Shown here piece after piece: positions 1-4,043 of a DNA stretch of 6,868 nucleotides. Both the position numbers and the translations under genes were made by a program. Numbering within the stretch: the stretch's first letter is position 1; the number at the start of each line of letters is the position of its first letter. Under the pieces are notes generated by a model. The model made no database searches, had not been told where the DNA came from, and was given only the letters and a program-made list of their open reading frames with translations. This stretch comes from Candidatus Moraniibacteriota bacterium (GTDB lineage: Bacteria > Patescibacteriota > Minisyncoccia > Moranbacterales > UBA2206): NCBI GenBank assembly GCA_003534085.1, contig DQBY01000055.1, positions 654 through 7,521 on the forward strand. Direction: 5' to 3'.

Positions 1-77
1 CGATATGCGATATGCGATATGCGATACGCGATGTGCGCTATGCGATATACGTTACGCGTTGCGTGTTACGTGTTAGT
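1..77. repeat. Heptanucleotide tandem repeat, 11 units, downstream of hisS
   Basis: The sequence divides without any gap into eleven 7-bp units: CGATATG three times, then CGATACG, CGATGTG, CGCTATG, CGATATA, CGTTACG, CGTTGCG, TGTTACG and TGTTAGT. The phase never slips, and divergence from CGATATG grows towards hisS. The last unit contains the hisS stop codon (73-75). The array continues past the left edge, so its full size is unknown. It has no spacers, so it is not a CRISPR array. Confidence 0.9.
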
Positions 78-1452
78 GTGAACCATTATCATGATACGTC
101 ACGACATTATCCGTCTTGAGCTTCTTTTTCACCAGATCGACAAGCTTTTCCGTGCTGACTATCTCCTGCACTCCGCTCACCATATTTTTTATTATTACAG
201 TCTTATCCAGCGCTTCCTTCTGTCCCAGGATCAGGGTCAGCTCTACGCCTATTTTATCCGCTACGCGAAGCTGGGATTTCAAACTGCCCCGCCCGAAGCT
301 TTCCGCCGTCAAAATCCCGTTCTTCTCCAATTCAGAAAAAAGCTTCAGACTTTTCTTTTTGGCCAGATCTCCCAATTGAGCCAAGAACACTCTCGGTTTC
401 GGAGCGCGATACGGCTTGGCCTGGACTCTTTTCATTTCGATTATGAGCCTTTCCACTCCCAGACCGAAACCGATGGCCGGGGCCTGTTCTCCGCCTAGCA
501 TCTTTATCAAACCGTCATATCTTCCGCCTCCGCCCAAAGCGCTTTTCCTTCCTTCTTCGTCGCCGGACCAAACTTCAAAGACGGTCTTGCTGTAATAATC
601 CAAACCTCTGACCAATTGCGGATTGATGACATACGGAAGTTCCAATTCATCAAGATATTCCAAAAGACATTTGAAATGGATCCGGCACTCGTCGCAAAGA
701 TGATCGACTGATTGCGGAGCAGTGGCTGCGACCTGAGAACACTTGTCTTCTTTGCAGTCCAAGACGCGCAGAGGATTATGCTCCATCCTATTTTTGCAAT
801 CGGCGCAAAGTTTCTGTTTTTTCGATTCCAGATAATTCACCAAAAGATCCTTGTATTCTTTACGGCAAGTAGCGCATCCGATCGAGTTGACCTGGATCTG
901 CACGGATTTGATACCCAAACTCTGCACCACGCGCGCGGCCACTTGGATGACTTGAGCATCCAAAATCGCATCCTGTTCTCCGAATACGTCATAATTGACC
1001 TGATGGAATTCGCGATATCTTCCTTCCTGCGGACGGTCATAACGATAAACCGGTCCGGTTGAGAAAAGCTTGATCGGCTTTGGAAGAACATTCATCCCGT
1101 GCTGGATGTAGGCCCTTGCGATTCCGGCAGTCATCTCCGGGCGAAGCGCGACCTTGTCCCCTCCTTTTGTGACGAAGTTGTACATTTCTTTTTCCACAAT
1201 ATCAGTGCCTTCTCCGACTCCCCGGGCAAAAAGATTGCTGAATTCGACAAGCGGAGTGTCGATCCGCATGAAACCGTATTCGCGGGACAATCTTTCCGTC
1301 GTCCTTCTGATGTGATCCCAATACGGCTGATCTTCCGGCAAGATGTCTTTCATCCCTCGCGGCGGCTGCAAAAGAAGAGGCTCTTTTTGCGCCTCGGCTT
1401 TCTTCCCTTTATTTTTTACCATTTTTTTAATTTTTTTAGCGATCTTTGCCAT
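73..1452 (-). CDS. hisS: Histidine--tRNA ligase (HisRS)
   Basis: Class II aminoacyl-tRNA synthetase that charges tRNA-His with histidine in the cytoplasm. Of 459 residues, the core begins at PPRGMKDILPED (30-41). Motif 2 is GPVYRYDRPQEGRYREFHQ (133-151), the histidine-binding signature is VRGLDYYSKTVFEV (281-294), GGGRYDGL lies at 308-315, and motif 3 is AIGFGLGVERL (326-336). A C-terminal anticodon-binding domain follows from about 352. The insertion domain carries Cys at 193/196, 216/219, 233/238 and 253/256, a pattern found in many bacterial HisRS and suggestive of metal binding. The N-terminus has a Lys-rich extension of about 25 residues before the usual family start. The ATG at 1452 has no clear ribosome binding site; Met12 is an alternative start. 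It is downstream of lepB with a 144-bp AT-rich gap that probably holds its own promoter. Confidence 0.97.
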   Translation of the reverse strand: MAKIAKKIKKMVKNKGKKAEAQKEPLLLQPPRGMKDILPEDQPYWDHIRRTTERLSREYGFMRIDTPLVEFSNLFARGVGEGTDIVEKEMYNFVTKGGDKVALRPEMTAGIARAYIQHGMNVLPKPIKLFSTGPVYRYDRPQEGRYREFHQVNYDVFGEQDAILDAQVIQVAARVVQSLGIKSVQIQVNSIGCATCRKEYKDLLVNYLESKKQKLCADCKNRMEHNPLRVLDCKEDKCSQVAATAPQSVDHLCDECRIHFKCLLEYLDELELPYVINPQLVRGLDYYSKTVFEVWSGDEEGRKSALGGGGRYDGLIKMLGGEQAPAIGFGLGVERLIIEMKRVQAKPYRAPKPRVFLAQLGDLAKKKSLKLFSELEKNGILTAESFGRGSLKSQLRVADKIGVELTLILGQKEALDKTVIIKNMVSGVQEIVSTEKLVDLVKKKLKTDNVVTYHDNGSH

Positions 1453-1534
1453 AAATTCTTGGAATTTTATAATTTTAAATTTTGTAATTTTTAAATAATT
1501 TTTAAATCAAAATGTTTAAACAATTGGAAATTAC

Positions 1535-1558
1535 GATTTATTTATAAAATTAAAAATT
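1535..1558. repeat. 24-bp direct repeat, copy 1 (other copy 6192-6215)
   Basis: Twenty-four identical bases, beginning GATTTATTTATAAAATT, occur here and at 6192-6215. The match continues for eight bases after one mismatch. In both places it is the gene-distal part of an AT-rich spacer before a minus-strand gene (hisS here, gyrB there). Low complexity makes some similarity expected, but the identical length, orientation and placement are notable. Confidence 0.75.
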
Positions 1559-1559
1559 C

Positions 1560-1580
1560 AAAAATTAAAAATTAAAAATA
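1560..1580. repeat. AAAAATT heptamer tandem, three units
   Basis: The bases read AAAAATT, AAAAATT, AAAAATA, preceded by another AAAAATT at 1552-1558 that is offset by a single C. The 7-bp unit length is the same as in the arrays at 1-77 and 4357-4377, though the sequence is unrelated. Confidence 0.7.
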
Positions 1581-1596
1581 TTGCGAACACATTTAT

Positions 1597-2217
1597 CTAA
1601 AATATCGTAATTTTATTCAAAGGCCATGCCCGCAGCAGCACCTTTCCGATCACTTCATCTTCCGTGATCGGACCCCAAGAACGGGAATCCGAGCTATGCA
1701 GCCGATTGTCTCCCAGGACATAATATTCGCCGGATTTCAAATTCACGGCGGTATCTCCGTTCGTGACCTCTTTCATCGAAAGATATTCTCTTTCATCCAG
1801 AACAAACCCGTTCGGATTTTCTTCATTGAAAATCGTAACCGTGTTGTCTTTTATCTGGATTTTTTCACCCGGAAGGCCGACTATTCTTTTTATGAAAAAT
1901 TGGTCCGGATTTTTAGGATATCGAAAAACGATGACTTCCTGCCGATCTATTTCCTTGAACGGATTCACCGTAAAAAATGTTTTTCCTCCGAATCGGGCTT
2001 CCGTCTTCTTGTACCCGAGCTCGTTTATGATCAGATACTCGTTATTTTCAAAAGTCGGCTCCATGGATGCGCCCTGCACGAAGAACGGCTGGAACAAAAA
2101 AACCCTGATCGGGAATATGATCAAGAATGCCAGCAAAAAAACTTTGACTACTTCCACGATAAAGCCGCCCACGCCGTAATATTTTTCTTCCATGTTTTCA
2201 CTTTCGCTCATTATCAT
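1597..2217 (-). CDS. lepB: Signal peptidase I
   Basis: Membrane-bound serine protease that removes signal peptides from exported proteins on the outer face of the cytoplasmic membrane. It has 206 residues from the first ATG. One N-terminal transmembrane helix (about 18-42) leads into FVQGASMEPTF, with catalytic Ser51. The general base is Lys110 in FFIKRIVGLPGEKI, and the C-terminal box is GEYYVLGDNRLHSSDSRSWGPI (163-184). This is the single-helix, short form typical of Gram-positive-like and Patescibacteria enzymes rather than the longer two-helix E. coli form. The start is uncertain: ATGs at 2217, 2211 and 2193 (Met1, Met3, Met9) are all possible and none has a strong ribosome binding site. 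I kept the longest. A possible small ORF ends 18 bp upstream. Confidence 0.96.
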   Translation of the reverse strand: MIMSESENMEEKYYGVGGFIVEVVKVFLLAFLIIFPIRVFLFQPFFVQGASMEPTFENNEYLIINELGYKKTEARFGGKTFFTVNPFKEIDRQEVIVFRYPKNPDQFFIKRIVGLPGEKIQIKDNTVTIFNEENPNGFVLDEREYLSMKEVTNGDTAVNLKSGEYYVLGDNRLHSSDSRSWGPITEDEVIGKVLLRAWPLNKITIF

Positions 2218-2235
2218 AGCGCATCCAAGGGATTA

Positions 2236-2376
2236 TCAGCCCAAAAATGCTTTACGCAATTTAATCGACTCTTCAAGATTACCAGAAAAAAAGCCTTCTG
2301 GCAAGAGCGAATTTCTCGCCGGATAGAGCCAAATATCCCGCAAATATTGGACTTTGTTGAACTCTTTCGGCATCAT
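2236..2376 (-). CDS. Possible small protein, 46 aa, upstream of lepB
   Basis: I do not recognise this product. The 46-residue frame starts with two ATGs (2376, 2373), reads MMPKEFNKVQYLRDIWLYPA and ends in RKAFLG with TGA at 2236-2238. It is soluble, with mixed charged and aromatic residues and ordinary codons like its neighbours. It lies between a strong terminator (2417-2456) and lepB, so it could be the first gene of a lepB unit. Against it: no ribosome binding site, an upstream in-frame TAA only 15 bp before, and an overlapping 41-residue frame (2279-2404, MRTTIKVQF...) that is about as plausible. One of the two, or neither, may be real. Confidence 0.35.
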   Translation of the reverse strand: MMPKEFNKVQYLRDIWLYPARNSLLPEGFFSGNLEESIKLRKAFLG

Positions 2377-2416
2377 AAAATTGGACTTTTATCGTTGTCC
2401 GCATCAAAACAAAGAA

Positions 2417-2456
2417 GATTAAAAAAATACGGCCTCTCGGCCGTATTTTTTTAATC
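2417..2456 (-). terminator. Rho-independent terminator, probably bidirectional
   Basis: A perfect 18-bp inverted repeat (2417-2434 and 2439-2456) encloses the loop TCTC. The inner stem is TACGGCC/GGCCGTA and the outer arms are runs of seven A and seven T, so it has the hairpin-plus-T-run form in both directions. It begins 12 bp after the stop codon of the membrane protein gene at 2469 and should end that transcript. Confidence 0.93.
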
Positions 2457-2468
2457 TTGACAGTTTTC

Positions 2469-3158
2469 TTAGCTTCTTTCGGAAATTTCTTCTCTGAGTT
2501 TTTTAAGCATAGAGGCCGCTTCATCGCGCCCTCCCAGTCCGAATGCCAGACCGGTTGCCAAAGATATCGCCGAAACAATTCCGATAAAGATCGTGCTGAC
2601 GAGCGACGTCGCGATTCCAAGCTGGATAAGCGCTGCTAAAATACCGAAAATTATGATCGCCCATTTTGAAATAGCGGCCAAAAGCTTCGCTGACATTACG
2701 CCGGCAGCCCTTGTGCTTCCTTTGACGACGTCGTAAGCAAAACCTCCGACAAGGAAAGCGACTGCCAATACCACGACTGCAACGACTACATTTGGAAGAT
2801 AAAGGATGATGCTGTTCAGAAAATCAGTCACCTGAGTAAGTCCCAAAATATTGGTGGCAGCCATTAAAAATACCAGGATCAAAAACCACTTCACGATTCC
2901 TCCCAGCAGCTCCGCCGTGCTTTTGCCGATTCCAATTTCAGAAAGCCTTTCATTGAATCCGACTTTTCCCAAAGCCTGGTCCAATCTGGCGGTTTTAAGA
3001 GCCTTTTCGATCAATTTTCCGAGGACGTTAGCCAGGATCCAGCCTAGAACAAAAACCAGAACAGCCCCGATCAACGCAGGAATAAAACTGATGAACCTTG
3101 CCCATAATTCGATAAGTGACAGCGTTATCGCTTCCCCCCAAGTTTGTACTCCGTTCAT
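2469..3158 (-). CDS. TM-helix repeat membrane protein, MscS-related, without the soluble MscS domain
   Basis: A 229-residue integral membrane protein with about five hydrophobic segments: roughly 22-46, 84-106, 114-141, 160-182 and 184-207. The last helix ends in LAFGLGGRDEAASMLKKL (204-221), which resembles the pore-helix end of MscS-type mechanosensitive channels (AFGLGG followed by a charged residue). The protein then stops, so the MscS beta domain is absent. This fits the 'conserved TM helix' family, often annotated as a small-conductance mechanosensitive channel homologue. A channel or osmotic role is inference. I chose the ATG at 3158 (MNGVQTWGEA) rather than the upstream in-frame ATG at 3245 because AGGTGA lies 4 bp before it, and because the upstream stretch is a palindrome cluster encoding an unlikely peptide. 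Confidence 0.8.
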   Translation of the reverse strand: MNGVQTWGEAITLSLIELWARFISFIPALIGAVLVFVLGWILANVLGKLIEKALKTARLDQALGKVGFNERLSEIGIGKSTAELLGGIVKWFLILVFLMAATNILGLTQVTDFLNSIILYLPNVVVAVVVLAVAFLVGGFAYDVVKGSTRAAGVMSAKLLAAISKWAIIIFGILAALIQLGIATSLVSTIFIGIVSAISLATGLAFGLGGRDEAASMLKKLREEISERS

Positions 3159-3162
3159 ATTA

Positions 3163-3168
3163 TCACCT
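3163..3168 (-). promoter_or_regulatory. Ribosome binding site AGGTGA fixing the start at 3158
   Basis: On the minus strand AGGTGA is followed by TAAT and then ATG AAC GGA. It is the best Shine-Dalgarno match in the window and decides the start of the TM-helix protein. Confidence 0.85.
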
Positions 3169-3184
3169 GCCCTTCTAGTTATAT

Positions 3185-3264
3185 CGATTCGGATCAACGG
3201 ATGCATGCGAGTCTGCGGCTCTTGTTCGCAGATTCGCGAATACATTCGCAGATCCGAATCGGAT
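3185..3264. repeat. Palindrome cluster between the 196-aa gene and the TM-helix gene
   Basis: Outer arms CGATTCGGATC (3185-3195) and GATCCGAATCG (3251-3261) are perfect 11-bp inverted repeats. Between them GCGAGTCTGCG (3207-3217) pairs with CGCAGATTCGC (3227-3237) with one G-T wobble on the plus strand. GCGAA/TTCGC (3236-3240, 3245-3249) is an alternative hairpin. TTCGCAGAT occurs twice, exactly 20 bp apart (3225, 3245), and ATCCGA-A-TCGGAT (3252-3264) is a near-palindrome. There is no T-run after it on the minus strand, so it is not a normal terminator. It could be a dispersed palindromic repeat or a structured leader of the downstream gene. Confidence 0.7.
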
Positions 3265-3855
3265 TTATTTCTTTAATAAAACATTAAATTCTTTATATAT
3301 ATTCTCCAAAGTCAGAAGGTCGGGGTCGCCTTTGCCGGAAAGCGCCTCCATCCGGGCCTTGATCAATCGATTCTTCAGCTCATCCATGCTGATCTGCTCC
3401 CTTTCGGCATTGAAGAAATTTATGAAAATATCCCGGATATACAGTATGAATTCTCGGCAGCCGGGATCATCTTTGTATTTTTCCAGAAGCTCTTCCGAAG
3501 CCGCGTATATTTTTTCCGCCGTATGTCCGACTTGCTTGAAATAAGCATGGATCGCGTTAAGAACATCCTCGTCCATCGCGCTGTTTTTCGCCAAAAGTTT
3601 TATGCGAAGCTGTATCATTTCATCCCTGCTCTGTTCAAATCCGCGATTTCTAAACTTGCTTTCCTGGAATAATTTTTCCATCGTGCGCAAATATTCAGCA
3701 AAAGACTTCAGGTCTGAATATTCGCCGTATTTTTCCACTGTCTTTACATACGCCACTTCGATCTTTTCCAGATCTCTTTGCACTTCCAATTCACGCGCGT
3801 ATATAGCATCGAAATTTTCAAATTTATTTATTTCTTTTGTGCCTGTATCATTCAT
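3265..3855 (-). CDS. Hypothetical helical cytoplasmic protein, 196 aa
   Basis: I do not recognise the family. The protein (MNDTGTKEINKFENFDAIYA...) is soluble, highly charged (many K, E, R, D) and probably almost all alpha-helical, with no signal peptide, membrane segment or metal motif. There is one Cys (133). Heptad-like hydrophobic spacing at about 16-65 and 75-125 could give coiled coil or helical-bundle packing. A long helix around EFILYIRDIFINFFNAEREQ (135-154) is the most hydrophobic part. The frame is open to 4005, but I chose the ATG at 3855 because an extended -10 promoter (3875-3883) lies inside the longer version and the extra N-terminal part runs through a strongly palindromic non-coding region. 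The TM-helix gene follows 106 bp downstream with no terminator between, so the two may be co-transcribed. Confidence 0.8.
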   Translation of the reverse strand: MNDTGTKEINKFENFDAIYARELEVQRDLEKIEVAYVKTVEKYGEYSDLKSFAEYLRTMEKLFQESKFRNRGFEQSRDEMIQLRIKLLAKNSAMDEDVLNAIHAYFKQVGHTAEKIYAASEELLEKYKDDPGCREFILYIRDIFINFFNAEREQISMDELKNRLIKARMEALSGKGDPDLLTLENIYKEFNVLLKK

Positions 3856-3874
3856 TCTATGTAGCTTTATTTGA

Positions 3875-3883
3875 ATTATAGCA
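3875..3883 (-). promoter_or_regulatory. Extended -10 promoter of the 196-aa hypothetical gene
   Basis: On the minus strand TGCTATAAT is a perfect -10 hexamer with the upstream TGn extension. No good -35 hexamer is seen 16-18 bp upstream, where the sequence is T-rich; extended -10 promoters often lack one. The implied transcript start near 3868 leaves a leader of only about 13 nt before the ATG at 3855. Confidence 0.65.
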
Positions 3884-3907
3884 CTTTTTGGCTTTATTAA
3901 AAGAAAG

Positions 3908-3916
3908 TTATCCACA
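3908..3916 (+). promoter_or_regulatory. Perfect DnaA-box word TTATCCACA
   Basis: TTATCCACA matches the consensus high-affinity DnaA site exactly. It is intergenic, 128 bp from the end of gyrB and just upstream of the -10 element of the 196-aa gene. It is a single site with no second consensus box in the spacer, so it does not by itself mark an origin. It could be a regulatory DnaA site or chance. Confidence 0.4.
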
Positions 3917-3919
3917 CCC

Positions 3920-3981
3920 AGCGTTAATTTTGAACGAGCTCCTTTTGGAGCTTGGCTGAAAGCCGGTTCAAAGTTAGCGCT
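3920..3981 (+). other. 62-nt three-way-junction element (structured RNA or folded ssDNA candidate)
   Basis: AGCGTTAATTTTGAAC (3920-3935) pairs over 16 bp with GTTCAAAGTTAGCGCT (3966-3981), with two U-G wobbles and no mismatch on the plus strand. Inside are two adjacent hairpins: GAGCTCC-TTTT-GGAGCTT (3936-3953, closed by a G-U) and GGCT-GAA-AGCC (3954-3964). Only G3965 is unpaired at the junction. All three wobbles are G-U on the plus strand and would be A-C mismatches on the minus strand, which favours plus-strand folding. I cannot match it to a known riboswitch, ribozyme or attC site. The palindrome GGGCGCGCCC (3983-3992) follows directly. Confidence 0.6.
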
Positions 3982-4005
3982 AGGGCGCGCCCATTTCGCA
4001 ATCAA

Positions 4006-4039
4006 ATTAAAAGCACTTGTATTTACAAGCGCTTTTAAT
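4006..4039 (-). terminator. Hairpin terminator of gyrB
   Basis: A 16-bp inverted repeat (4006-4021 and 4024-4039) starts 4 bp after the gyrB stop codon. On the minus strand it is ATTAAAAGCGCTTGTA against TACAAGTGCTTTTAAT with one G-U wobble; on the plus strand that position is an A-C mismatch, so it suits the gyrB transcript. The descending arm ends CTTTTAAT followed by TTGATT, a broken but U-rich tail. Confidence 0.75.
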
Positions 4040-4043
4040 GATT

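Larger units (their letters stand above)
1453..1596 (-). promoter_or_regulatory. AT-rich hisS leader with likely -10 element
   Basis: This spacer between lepB and hisS is almost entirely A and T. A TATAAA word (minus strand, 1466-1471) lies 13 nt before the hisS ATG, inside a block (1462-1486) that recurs at the same place before gyrB. A second shared block lies at 1535-1558, and 1560-1580 is a tandem of AAAAATT-type heptamers. No convincing -35 hexamer is visible. No GC-rich terminator follows lepB, so read-through from lepB is also possible. Confidence 0.45.

Noticed and set aside
1..77. CRISPR-like array
   Set aside because: Units are 7 bp and directly adjacent, with no spacers.
1696..2454. 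Long plus-strand open frame (252 aa) opposite lepB
   Set aside because: It is the antisense shadow of lepB and crosses the terminator; LepB motifs identify the real strand.
2451..2463. TTGACA-like -35 on the plus strand after the terminator
   Set aside because: No matching -10 and no plus-strand gene follows.
3159..3245. Longer start for the TM-helix protein at 3245
   Set aside because: It crosses the palindrome cluster, and AGGTGA directly precedes the ATG at 3158.
3936..3981. tRNA-like or integron attC interpretation of the three-way junction
   Set aside because: GGTTCAAAG resembles a T arm, but there is no acceptor, anticodon arm or proper spacing; attC core motifs (RYYYAAC/GTTRRRY) are not present at the ends.
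3859..4005. N-terminal extension of the 196-aa protein to an ATG at 4005
   Set aside because: It would translate the three-way-junction region and the -10 promoter; the shorter start at 3855 fits the promoter.
3856..4043. Full replication origin (oriC)
   Set aside because: Only one DnaA box, no AT-rich unwinding trio array, and no dnaA nearby in the window.
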